This document shows, in pieces, positions 10,324-17,644 of a DNA stretch of 64,000 nucleotides. Each line of letters starts with the position of its first letter. Positions within the stretch are counted from its first letter, which is position 1. The position numbers and the translations under genes were made by a program. The notes beneath the pieces are model-generated. The model searched no databases. It was given only the letters and a program-made list of their open reading frames with translations, and was not told the origin of the DNA. The stretch lies in the NCBI RefSeq assembly GCF_023822065.1, contig NZ_CP084930.1, positions 2,992,001 through 3,056,000 of the forward strand. The letters are read 5' to 3'. This stretch comes from Sphingomonas morindae (GTDB lineage Bacteria > Pseudomonadota > Alphaproteobacteria > Sphingomonadales > Sphingomonadaceae).

Positions 10324-10827
10324 TCAGGAATTGGCGGGCGCGAGCGCGATGAGGCTGCGCGCCTCCTCGGCGTCAAGCGCCTGCACCGAAGCGAGCGCGC
10401 GCTGCGCGGCCGCGGCGAGCCCGCTATCCGCCTCCACCTCGGGCCCCTGCGCGGCGGCCTGGGTGGCGGTGAGCGCCTCCACCATGGGCCCGCGCAGCGC
10501 CTGGAGGCGGGACAGCGCCTGCTGCGCCGCCGACCAGGCATCGCTGCCGATCGCCGCGCGGCGGCCGGCGGCGAGCACGGGCGCGCTTTCCGCCACCGCC
10601 GCCTTGAACTGATCGGAGAGAGTGCGCGCCCGGGCGAGCAGCGGGGCGTAGCGCGCATCGGCCTCCCTTTGGGGCGTGGCGGGCGCGGCGGGCTTGGCGG
10701 CGGGCTCGGCCAGAGACACCGATTCGACCGCGCGCGGCGCCAGCGACGGATAGCCGGGGCCGGCCATGCAGCCGCTGGCGAGGAGGCAGACCAGGGCGAA
10801 ACGGGGCGGGCGCGCGGCGTTTTCCAT
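10324..10827 (-). CDS. Hypothetical lipoprotein, Ala-rich helical
   Basis: 167 residues. The N-terminus (PRFALVCLLASGC) is a lipoprotein signal with lipobox ASGC, so the mature protein is probably membrane-anchored at Cys 20. After a Pro/Ala linker, the rest is predicted helical and Ala/Arg/Gln-rich (SDQFKAAVAESAPVLAAGRRA and later), with no catalytic motif that I recognise. It converges on rpmE across a shared terminator and is followed upstream by tRNA-Arg on the other strand. Function unknown; coding status is supported by the signal sequence and the codon pattern. Confidence 0.7.
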   Translation of the reverse strand: MENAARPPRFALVCLLASGCMAGPGYPSLAPRAVESVSLAEPAAKPAAPATPQREADARYAPLLARARTLSDQFKAAVAESAPVLAAGRRAAIGSDAWSAAQQALSRLQALRGPMVEALTATQAAAQGPEVEADSGLAAAAQRALASVQALDAEEARSLIALAPANS

Positions 10828-10909
10828 GGCCTCGCTCTAGGAGTGCGAGAAACTTGTCGCAATGGGGTTGCGCTCCCCGAAAGACCCCACTAGAGACCCC
10901 CTCCACAGC

Positions 10910-10986
10910 GCGCCCGTAGCTCAGCTGGATAGAGCATCAGACTACGAATCTGAGGGTCGGACGTTCGAATCGTTCCGGGCGCGCCA
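10910..10986 (+). tRNA. tRNA-Arg (anticodon ACG)
   Basis: 77 nt including an encoded CCA. The 7-bp acceptor stem GCGCCCG pairs with CGGGCGC; D arm GCTC...GAGC; anticodon stem TCAGA/TCTGA around loop CTACGAA with anticodon ACG at 10944-10946; T arm with TTCGAAT. Reads CGN codons through A34 modified to inosine. Confidence 0.97.
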
Positions 10987-10987
10987 A

Positions 10988-11275
10988 TCACTTCCAGGGC
11001 CGATCCAGGCCGGGCCGAATGGTCCATGCCGCCGCCGCTTGTCGCGCGCGCGGCGGCCGCGCCGAGGCGCTTGCCCGAAAAGCCAGATCGCGCGCGATCC
11101 TCCTTTGGATGCGGCGGTCGCGCGCATGCTGGCGGAGCGCGGCGCGGGACCAGAGCGCCGCCGGCAGCCATCCCAGCAGCGTCGCCTGCAGCATCAGACA
11201 GGCGCAGCCCGATATGGGCCGTTCGATCAGGAAGAATCGCCGCCATGGCACGATGAGGGCCAGGAACCGGCGCAT
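10988..11275 (-). CDS. Small membrane protein, YqaE/Pmp3-like
   Basis: 95 residues. The first 60 (MRRFLALIVPWRRFFLIERP, then a hydrophobic stretch with CLMLQATLLGWLPAALW) resemble the Pmp3/YqaE membrane proteins of sphingomonads: two short hydrophobic segments joined by a turn, with GWLPAALW as the most telling part. The C-terminal third is Arg/Ala-rich and may extend beyond the family domain. Plant and yeast relatives modulate membrane potential and salt tolerance; the bacterial role is uncertain. It ends 1 bp beyond the tRNA-Arg 3' end on the opposite strand. A non-family hypothetical protein remains possible. Confidence 0.5.
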   Translation of the reverse strand: MRRFLALIVPWRRFFLIERPISGCACLMLQATLLGWLPAALWSRAALRQHARDRRIQRRIARDLAFRASASARPPRARQAAAAWTIRPGLDRPWK

Positions 11276-11499
11276 GTCGACACCCTTGGGCTGCGCGTGG
11301 AGATGCGGGCGACGATGCGGGCCCCGCGTTTCGCCGGCGTAAACACGGCGCTCCGGGATTCACCGGCACCCGCCGGCCGCCGCGCGGTGGCGGACGGCTT
11401 GCGATCGGCGCGGCAAATCAGCACTGTACCCCGGCTGACCCCGCCGATAGGGCGGGGCGCGATGGCCGGCCGGCAGCGGGCCCGGAGGAAGGGACGCGG

Positions 11500-12510
11500 A
11501 TGGGCGGATCGATTTTGTGCTTCGGCGAGATCATGCTGCGCCTGTCGCCGCCGGGTCGCGAGCTGCTGCTGCAAACCCCCAAGCTCGACGTCTGGGTCGC
11601 CGGCGCCGAGGCCAATGTCGCGACCCAGCTGGCACGGCTCGGCCATGACGTGCGCATGGCGAGCCGCGTTCCGGACAATGATCTGGGGCGGAGCGCGCTG
11701 ACGGTGCTGCGCGGCCATGGCGTCGACATTTCGGGCATCGCCTGCGCGGGCGAGCGGATGGGGCTCTATTTCGTCACCGCCGGCGCCGGCCTGCGCGCCA
11801 CCGAAGTCGTTTATGATCGCGCGCATTCGGCCTTTGCCGAGGCGCCGCCGGCGGCGTGGGACTGGCCGGCGCTGCTGGCGGGCGTGGACCGGCTGCACCT
11901 CTCGGGCATCACGCCGGCGCTGGGGCCGGGGCCGGCGGCGGTCGCGCTGGCGGCGGTGGAGGCGGCCGCCGCGCGCGGCGTGCCGATCTCGTTCGACGGC
12001 AATTTCCGCGCCAAGCTCTGGGCGCGCTGGGATGGCGACCCGCGCAGCATCCTGGGCCGGCTGGTGGCCGAGGCGGATCTGCTGTTCGGCAATCACCGCG
12101 ATATCGCGCTGCTGCTCGACCGCCCCTTTGCGGGATCGGGCGAGGCGCGCCGCCGCGCCGCCGCCGAAGCCGCCTTCCAGGCCTTTCCCAAGCTTCAGAT
12201 GATCGCGTCGACCGCGCGGCATGTCGAGCATGTCGATCTCAACCGGCTTTCGGCCCGGGTCGATACGCGCGACGCCGTGGCCGAGACGGAAGAGGTGGTG
12301 CTGGCGGGCATTGTCGACCGGATCGGCGGCGGCGACGCCTTTTGCGCGGGCGTGCTCCACGCGCTCCGCACCGGCGGCGATCCCGCCCGCGCGGCGGCGA
12401 CGGGGCTGGCGCTGGCGGCGCTCAAACATTCGCTGCCGGGCGATGCCTCGCTGTTCCGCCAGGCCGATATCGACGCCTATCTCGCCGGCGGGCTCGACGT
12501 GCGGCGCTGA
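11500..12510 (+). CDS. kdgK: 2-keto-3-deoxygluconate kinase (PfkB family)
   Basis: 336 residues. PfkB-type sugar kinase: N-terminal ILCFGEIMLRLSPPG, the GAEANVATQLARLG substrate-binding segment, SFDGNFRAKLW in the centre, and the C-terminal catalytic GGGDAFCAGVLHAL, with the general base Asp in the GxGD motif. The FGEIMLRLSPP start and the DGNFRAKLW motif fit KDG kinases better than fructo- or ribokinases. It would phosphorylate KDG to KDPG for the Entner-Doudoroff aldolase, matching the uronate genes 1.5 kb downstream (uxuA at 14782). The ATG at 11500 follows a GGAAGGGA ribosome-binding site. Confidence 0.85.
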   Translation: MGGSILCFGEIMLRLSPPGRELLLQTPKLDVWVAGAEANVATQLARLGHDVRMASRVPDNDLGRSALTVLRGHGVDISGIACAGERMGLYFVTAGAGLRATEVVYDRAHSAFAEAPPAAWDWPALLAGVDRLHLSGITPALGPGPAAVALAAVEAAAARGVPISFDGNFRAKLWARWDGDPRSILGRLVAEADLLFGNHRDIALLLDRPFAGSGEARRRAAAEAAFQAFPKLQMIASTARHVEHVDLNRLSARVDTRDAVAETEEVVLAGIVDRIGGGDAFCAGVLHALRTGGDPARAAATGLALAALKHSLPGDASLFRQADIDAYLAGGLDVRR

Positions 12511-12511
12511 G

Positions 12512-12529
12512 CGCGGGAAAAATCCCGCG
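12512..12529 (+). terminator. Short hairpin after kdgK
   Basis: A perfect 7-bp stem (12512-12518 with 12523-12529) with an AAAA loop, 1 bp after the kdgK stop. No T run follows, so termination is only inferred. Confidence 0.4.
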
Positions 12530-12535
12530 GGGCGA

Positions 12536-12562
12536 TGTCACAGCGGCGCGCGCCGCCTCGTC
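12536..12562 (+). promoter_or_regulatory. ECF41-type promoter: TGTCACA-16 bp-CGTC
   Basis: TGTCACA at 12536-12542 and CGTC at 12559-12562, separated by exactly 16 bp, 29 bp before the ATG of the carboxymuconolactone-decarboxylase-type gene. From memory, this is the signature described for promoters recognised by ECF41 sigma factors, and such a sigma factor is encoded by the second gene. The motif match is seen; use by this sigma factor is inferred. Confidence 0.8.
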
Positions 12563-12591
12563 TTGGTGTCGACCAACACGAGGAGACGACC

Positions 12592-13062
12592 ATGACCGCG
12601 ACGCTCGACCCCTATGCCGCCGCGCCCCAGCTGATGAAGAGCTGGACGGCGGCGGCGATCACCATCGGCGCCAGCCTCGAGCCCGAGCTGATCGAGCTGG
12701 TGAAGATCCGCGCCTCGCAGATCAATGCCTGCGCCAATTGCCTCAACATGCACACCGCCGAGGCGCGGGCCAAGGGCGAGACCGAGCAGCGCCTCTATCT
12801 GCTCTCGGCGTGGCGCGAGGCCCCCTGCTATACGGATCGCGAGCGGGCGGCGCTGGGCTGGACCGAGACGCTGACCCGGCTCGCCGATCAGCCCGAGATC
12901 GGCCCGGCGCGCGCGGCCCTGGCCTTTCTCTTCAGCGCGGAGGAGCAGGTGGCGCTCACGCTGATGATCAACATCATCAATGGCTGGAACCGGCTGGCGG
13001 TGGGCTTCGGCATGTGGATGGAGCCGCGCGTGCCGGCGGCGCCGGCGACGGTGGCGGCGTGA
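12592..13062 (+). CDS. Carboxymuconolactone decarboxylase/AhpD-like protein (ECF41 partner)
   Basis: 156 residues. The CxxC-x3-H motif NACANCLNMH (C47, C50, H54) places it in the CMD/AhpD-like fold, whose members act as peroxidase adaptors or small oxidoreductases. Other family features are the WTAAAITIG opening and INIINGWNRLAVG near the end. ATG 12592 follows a GAGGAGAC ribosome-binding site at 12580-12587; longer in-frame openings would run into the promoter. The sigma factor gene overlaps its stop by 4 bp. CMD-type, oxidoreductase or epimerase genes (COE) are the known genomic partners of ECF41 sigma factors. Physiological substrate unknown. Confidence 0.88.
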   Translation: MTATLDPYAAAPQLMKSWTAAAITIGASLEPELIELVKIRASQINACANCLNMHTAEARAKGETEQRLYLLSAWREAPCYTDRERAALGWTETLTRLADQPEIGPARAALAFLFSAEEQVALTLMINIINGWNRLAVGFGMWMEPRVPAAPATVAA

Positions 13063-13928
13063 GCGGCGCGGGCGCGGCGGCGGCGCTGGAGCCGCTGCGC
13101 CCGGCCTTGCAGCGGCTCGCCTATCGCATGCTCGGCTCGATCGCCGATGCGGAGGATATCGTTCAGGAGGCATTTCTGCGCTGGCTGCGCGCCGCGCGCG
13201 ACGAGGTGCGCGTGCCCGAGGCGTTTCTGCGTCGCACCGTGACGCGCCTGTGCCTCGATCAGCTCAAATCGGCGCGGCACCGGCGCGAGACCTATATCGG
13301 CCCCTGGCTTCCCGAGCCGCTGCTGGAGGCCGAGGCGGCGGTCGGCCTGTCCGGAGCCGGCGACGACTTGACCCTGCCGCTGATGCTGGCGCTGGAGCGG
13401 CTCTCGCCGCTGGAGCGCGCGGCCTTTCTGCTCCACGACGTGTTCGGCGCGGGCTTTGACGAGATCGCCGCCACGCTCGACCGCGATGCCGCCGCCTGCC
13501 GCCAACTCGCGGCGCGGGCGCGGGGCCATGTCCGCGCCGCGCGGCCGCGCTTCCCCGTGGCGGAGAGCGAGGCGATGGCGATCGCCCAGGCCTTCTTCGC
13601 CGCCTCGCGCAGCGGCGATCGCGCCGCCCTGGCGGCGCTGCTCGCCGCGCAGGTGGCGATGCACGCGGACGGCGGCGGCAAGCGGTCGGCGGCCGCGCGG
13701 CCGATCCTGGGCGCGCGCCAGGTGCTCCAGATCCACAAGGCGCTCGGCGTGTTCTGGCGCAAGCGGGGATCGACGCTGCTGCGCTGGTGCCGGATCGACG
13801 GCCTGCCCGGCTTCGTCACCCGCGAGGCGGACGGCGTGGTGCAGACCACCGCGCTCGCGATCGAGGCGGGGCGGATCACCGCCATCTATGTGGTGCGCAA
13901 CCCCGACAAGCTGCGCCATCTCGGCTGA
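13059..13928 (+). CDS. ECF41-family sigma factor with fused SnoaL-like regulatory domain
   Basis: 289 residues, GTG start overlapping the preceding stop. Region 2 (AYRMLGSIADAEDIVQEAFL, residues 21-40) and region 4 (residues 107-155, with LSPLERAAFLLHDVFG and FDEIAATL) are clear. The three ECF41 hallmarks are present: WLPEP in the linker (83-87), DGGGK (204-208) and NPDKL near the end (281-285). The C-terminal domain (about 165-285) is SnoaL/NTF2-like and in this group tunes sigma activity in place of a separate anti-sigma factor. Likely autoregulated with its CMD partner from the promoter at 12536. The inducing signal is unknown. Confidence 0.93.
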   Translation: MSGAGAAAALEPLRPALQRLAYRMLGSIADAEDIVQEAFLRWLRAARDEVRVPEAFLRRTVTRLCLDQLKSARHRRETYIGPWLPEPLLEAEAAVGLSGAGDDLTLPLMLALERLSPLERAAFLLHDVFGAGFDEIAATLDRDAAACRQLAARARGHVRAARPRFPVAESEAMAIAQAFFAASRSGDRAALAALLAAQVAMHADGGGKRSAAARPILGARQVLQIHKALGVFWRKRGSTLLRWCRIDGLPGFVTREADGVVQTTALAIEAGRITAIYVVRNPDKLRHLG

Positions 13929-13990
13929 CCAGTCGCGCCGGCGTAACGAAGAGGTTGACCATGGGGCGACTCTGTCCCTAGCCTCGGCGC

Positions 13991-14782
13991 ATGAACGAGA
14001 CGGGAGAGGGGTCGCGGTCCTACTGGCGGCTGGCGACACAGCTCGCCCGCCGAATCCGCGATGGCGAATTCGCCGCGCTCGGGCGGCTGCCTTCGGAGCG
14101 CGAGCTGGCCGATCGCCATGGCGTGAGCCGCCCGACGGTGCGCGACGCGCTGATCATGCTCGAGGTGCAGGGGCTGATCGAGGTGCGCCACGGTTCGGGC
14201 GCGCACATCCTCGGCGCCTTCCCGGCGAGCGATCCCGGCGAGACCGAGGCCGAGCCGGCCGGCCCGTTCGCGCTGCTGGAGGCGCGGCAATGGGTGGAGG
14301 CGCAGGTGGCGCGGTGCGCCGCGCTCGCCGCCACCGACGCGGATCGCGCCGCCATCGTCGAGCTTGCCCAGGCCTATCGCGCCGCCGCGCACGATTCCGG
14401 CCGGGAGGCGCTGGACGCGCGCTTCCACCAGGCGATCGCGCGCGCGACGCACAATGACGAGCTGGCGCTGCTGGTGGAGCAGCTGTGGCGCCGCAAGAGC
14501 CGCAACCCGATGTGGCGCCGCCTCAGCCGCCGCCCGCGCGACACCCGCTACCGGGCGCGCTGGGAGGAGGATCATGACGCGGTGGTGGCGGCGCTGCTGC
14601 GGCGCGACGCCGAAGGCGCCTATGTGGCGATGTGGAGCCATATCGAGCATGTCAAGGCGCTGCTGGCGGAGGAGGAGGGCGCGAATACGCCGATCGCCCG
14701 CCGTCCCGCGCCCGCGCCCGGCCCCGATGACGCCGCCGCCGGCGCCATCGCCCTCCGCCCCCCGGGGCTGAAAGGATCCTGA
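13991..14782 (+). CDS. GntR/FadR-type (FCD) transcriptional regulator, probable uronate regulator
   Basis: 263 residues. N-terminal winged helix (about 15-80) with LPSERELADRHGVSRPTVRDAL, the GntR recognition helix, and LIEVRHGSGAHI as the wing. The C-terminal half is an all-helical FCD domain with metal-type residues (DARFHQAIARATHN, DHDAVVAALLRRD and a late His in MWSHIEH). Its stop overlaps the uxuA ATG, so it probably senses a hexuronate or its intermediate and controls this operon, as UxuR/ExuR do. A TTGACC box at 13955 may be part of its promoter. The C-terminal 30 residues are a Pro/Ala tail. Confidence 0.85.
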   Translation: MNETGEGSRSYWRLATQLARRIRDGEFAALGRLPSERELADRHGVSRPTVRDALIMLEVQGLIEVRHGSGAHILGAFPASDPGETEAEPAGPFALLEARQWVEAQVARCAALAATDADRAAIVELAQAYRAAAHDSGREALDARFHQAIARATHNDELALLVEQLWRRKSRNPMWRRLSRRPRDTRYRARWEEDHDAVVAALLRRDAEGAYVAMWSHIEHVKALLAEEEGANTPIARRPAPAPGPDDAAAGAIALRPPGLKGS

Positions 14783-15981
14783 TGTCGATCGCCTATCCGC
14801 TCGAGCAGACGATGCGCTGGTTCGGCCCGGACGACCCCGTGTCGCTCGCCGATATCCGCCAGGCGGGCGCCACCGGCGTGGTGACGGCGCTGCATCATAT
14901 CCCCAATGGCGCGGTGTGGCCCGTGGCCGAGATCGCGGCGCGCCGCGCGATGATCGAGGCGGCGGGGCTGCGCTGGTCGGTGGTGGAAAGCCTGCCGGTG
15001 CATGAGGCGATCAAGCAGGGGGGCGCCGACCGCGACGCCGCGCTCGCCCGCTATCGCGAGAGCCTGGTCAACCTCGCCGCGTGCGGGCTGCGGACCATCA
15101 CCTATAATTTCATGCCGCTGCTCGACTGGACGCGCACCGACCTCGCCTATGAACTGCCCGACGGGGCACGCGCGCTGCGTTTCGAGCCGGTCGCGCTCGC
15201 CGCCTATGACATCCATGTGCTGGGCCGGCCCGGGGCGGCTTCGGACTATGCGCCCGCGATCGTGGCGGCGGCGGCGGCGCGGTTCGCGGCGATGGACGAG
15301 GCCGCCCGCACCCGGCTGGAGCGCACCATCATCGCCGGCCTGCCGGGCAGCGAGGAAAGCTTCGGCTCGGCCGACTTCCTGGCCGCGATCGGCGGCTATG
15401 CCGCGATCGACGCGGACGCGCTGCGCCGCAACCTGATCCTGTTCCTCGAAGCGGTCTGCCCGACCGCCGAGGCGCAGGGGATGCGGCTGGTGATCCATCC
15501 CGACGATCCGCCCTTCGCGCTGTTCGGCCTGCCGCGCATCGTCAGCACCGCCGCCGATCTCGCTGCGCTGTTCGAGGCAGTGCCGAGCCCGGCCAATGGC
15601 CTGTGCTTCTGCGTGGGCTCGCTCGGCGTGCGCGCGGACAATGATCTGCCCGCCATGATCCGGCAGTTCGGGTCGCGCATCCACTTTCTTCATCTGCGCA
15701 ACACCAAACGCGACGCGGAAGGCAATTTCCACGAGGCCGCGCATCTCGCCGGCGATGCCGACATGGTCGAGGTGATGCGCGCGATCCGCGCGGTGGCGCG
15801 GTCCGAGCGCCGCGCCATCCCGATGCGCCCCGATCATGGCCATCAGATGCTGGACGATCTCCACAAGTCGCGCAGCAATCCGGGCTATACCGCGATCGGG
15901 CGGCTGCGCGGGCTGGCGGAGCTGCGCGGGCTGGAACTGGGCATAGCGGCGCTGGAGCCGCGCGAGGAGGCGCTGGCATGA
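14782..15981 (+). CDS. uxuA: Mannonate dehydratase
   Basis: 399 residues, standard length. Dehydrates D-mannonate to 2-keto-3-deoxygluconate using Mn or Fe. The family sequence is recognisable throughout: MRWFGPDDPVSLADIRQAGA and GVVTALHHIPNG at the N-terminus, WSVVESLPVHEAIK, TITYNFMPLLDWTRTDL, MRLVIHPDDPP (metal His/Asp), CFCVGSLGVRADND, FLHLRNTKR, and the C-terminal MRPDHGHQMLDD with metal ligands. Overlaps the regulator stop upstream and the lactonase start downstream, forming an operon whose product KDG is used by the KdgK at 11500. Confidence 0.96.
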   Translation: MSIAYPLEQTMRWFGPDDPVSLADIRQAGATGVVTALHHIPNGAVWPVAEIAARRAMIEAAGLRWSVVESLPVHEAIKQGGADRDAALARYRESLVNLAACGLRTITYNFMPLLDWTRTDLAYELPDGARALRFEPVALAAYDIHVLGRPGAASDYAPAIVAAAAARFAAMDEAARTRLERTIIAGLPGSEESFGSADFLAAIGGYAAIDADALRRNLILFLEAVCPTAEAQGMRLVIHPDDPPFALFGLPRIVSTAADLAALFEAVPSPANGLCFCVGSLGVRADNDLPAMIRQFGSRIHFLHLRNTKRDAEGNFHEAAHLAGDADMVEVMRAIRAVARSERRAIPMRPDHGHQMLDDLHKSRSNPGYTAIGRLRGLAELRGLELGIAALEPREEALA

Positions 15982-17078
15982 TGCGGATCGATCGACGCGG
16001 GCTGATCGCGGGCGTCTGCGCGCTGCCTGCGGCGCGGCTCGCCGCCGCCGCCGGGCCGGCGCGCCCGGCGCTGATCGCCGGCACCTATGCGCGCGAGGGC
16101 GGGGCGGGGCTGGTGACGCTGCTGCCGGGCGCCGAGGGCTGGCGCGCCGGGCCGGCGGCGCCGATTCCGGATGCCTCGTTCGGCGTCTATAGCCGCCGCT
16201 TCCGCCGCTGGTACCTGCTCGACGAGCAGAGCGCGGGCACGGTGACCGCCTATGACGCGGGCTGGGCGGCGCGGGGCCGCCAGTCGACGGGGGGCGCCGA
16301 TCCCTGCCACGCCACGCTCGACGCGGGCGAGACCTGCCTCGCCATCGCCAATTACAGCAGCGGCAGCGTCGCGCTGGTGCCGCTCGATCCGCGCACCGGC
16401 GCGCCGCTGCCGGCGCAGATTGTGGCGCATCATGGCCATGGCCCCGATGCCGATCGCCAGAAGGGGCCGCACGCGCATTGGGTGGGGTTCAGCCCCGATG
16501 GCGCCTGGCTCCATGCCGTCGATCTCGGCGCCGACGCGATCTTCGCCCATCGCTATGACGCGGCCGCGCGGCGGCTCGGGCCGGGGCGGATCGCCTATCA
16601 GGCGCCGCCGGGCAGCGGACCGCGCCACCTCGCCCGGCATCCGCATCAGCCGCGCGCCTATCTGGTGAGCGAGCTTGCCAATAGCGTGACCGAGCTGGCC
16701 GTGACGCCTGCGGGCGGGTTCACCGCCGTGGCGCGCCATTCGACGCTGCCGGCGGGCTTTGCCGGCCACAGCCAGGCGGCGCATATCCGGCTCGATGCCC
16801 GGGCGCGCCGCCTCTATGTGTCGAACCGGGGGCATGACAGCATCGCCGTCTTCGCGGTGGACGCGGCGGGCGGCCTGCGGCTGGTCCAGCACATCGCCAG
16901 CGGCGGCCAATGGCCGCGCTTCTTCCTGCTGCTGGAGGCGCAGCAGGCGATGCTGGTGGCGAACGAGCATTCGGGCTCCCTGGCGGTGCTGCGCGTCGCG
17001 CCGGACGGAGGGCTCGCCGATAGCGGCACGCGGATCGCGCTGCTGGGCACGGTGTTCCTCGCGCCGCTGGCGGGCTAG
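15978..17078 (+). CDS. Lactonase-family seven-bladed beta-propeller, Tat-type signal
   Basis: 366 residues. The N-terminus DRRGLIAGVCALPAARLAAA is a twin-arginine-like export signal, so the protein is probably periplasmic. The body has repeated propeller blades of the 6-phosphogluconolactonase (YbhE/Pgl) type: HAHWVGFSPDGAWLHAVDLG, GPRHLARHPHQPRAYLVSEL, HIRLDARARRLYVSNRGHDS and IASGGQWPRFFLLLEAQQAM, including the conserved GPRHL, SNRGHDS and PR-F elements. In this operon a sugar-acid lactone is a natural substrate guess, but neither substrate nor activity is proven. ATG 15978 overlaps the uxuA stop; its stop overlaps the convergent alkB stop. Confidence 0.82.
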   Translation: MMRIDRRGLIAGVCALPAARLAAAAGPARPALIAGTYAREGGAGLVTLLPGAEGWRAGPAAPIPDASFGVYSRRFRRWYLLDEQSAGTVTAYDAGWAARGRQSTGGADPCHATLDAGETCLAIANYSSGSVALVPLDPRTGAPLPAQIVAHHGHGPDADRQKGPHAHWVGFSPDGAWLHAVDLGADAIFAHRYDAAARRLGPGRIAYQAPPGSGPRHLARHPHQPRAYLVSELANSVTELAVTPAGGFTAVARHSTLPAGFAGHSQAAHIRLDARARRLYVSNRGHDSIAVFAVDAAGGLRLVQHIASGGQWPRFFLLLEAQQAMLVANEHSGSLAVLRVAPDGGLADSGTRIALLGTVFLAPLAG

Positions 17079-17644
17079 CGGCCGCCCGCCAGGCTGCGGA
17101 AGGTGATCGACCAGCGCGGCGCCGCGAGCGGGGCGATGCTGTGTTCCCACAGGCCGCGCGCCTCGCCCGAAAGCGCATAGCCGCCGCGCGGCGGCAGCGG
17201 CACCGTCACGCGCTCGAAGCCGCGCTCGGTGCGGCGGCGGAAGCGCATCGCCGCCGCCGCGCCCAGCGACACGCCGACGACGCGATCGAAGACCGGCCGG
17301 TCGCGATGCCAGCCGATGCCGGCGCCGGGATCGTAGCGGATCACCAAGGCCTGTTCGAGCGCGGCGGCGGGCAGGCCGGCGAGCGCGGCGGCGCGCGCCC
17401 GCACGGGCAGCAGCCATTCGGGCAGCGGCGCCGCCTCGGCCACGGTGCCGCGCGCGAAATCATAGTGCCAGCCAAGGGAGCGGGTGAGGCGCAGCCCCTC
17501 CCATTGCTGGAAGCGGAAGGGGGTGAGGCCGCTCGCGTCGATCGCGGCGATCAGCGCGGCCTCCTCGGCGGCATCGATGAGGTCCGCGCGCTCGGCGAGG
17601 CCGGGCAGGGGCGGCACGTCGAACAAGGGCAGGCCCGCGCTCAT
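17075..17644 (-). CDS. alkB: Alpha-ketoglutarate-dependent dioxygenase AlkB-like
   Basis: 189 residues. AlkB-type Fe(II)/2-oxoglutarate dioxygenases repair alkylated bases by oxidative demethylation. The iron-binding HxD lies in GIGWHRDRPVF and the distal His in LWEHSIAPL, followed by PRWSITFR, whose Arg binds 2-oxoglutarate. The nucleotide-recognition part is compact, as in the short AlkB group common in alphaproteobacteria. Its ATG overlaps the stop of the DUF763 gene upstream on the same strand, so the two are probably one transcript. Confidence 0.9.
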   Translation of the reverse strand: MSAGLPLFDVPPLPGLAERADLIDAAEEAALIAAIDASGLTPFRFQQWEGLRLTRSLGWHYDFARGTVAEAAPLPEWLLPVRARAAALAGLPAAALEQALVIRYDPGAGIGWHRDRPVFDRVVGVSLGAAAAMRFRRRTERGFERVTVPLPPRGGYALSGEARGLWEHSIAPLAAPRWSITFRSLAGGR

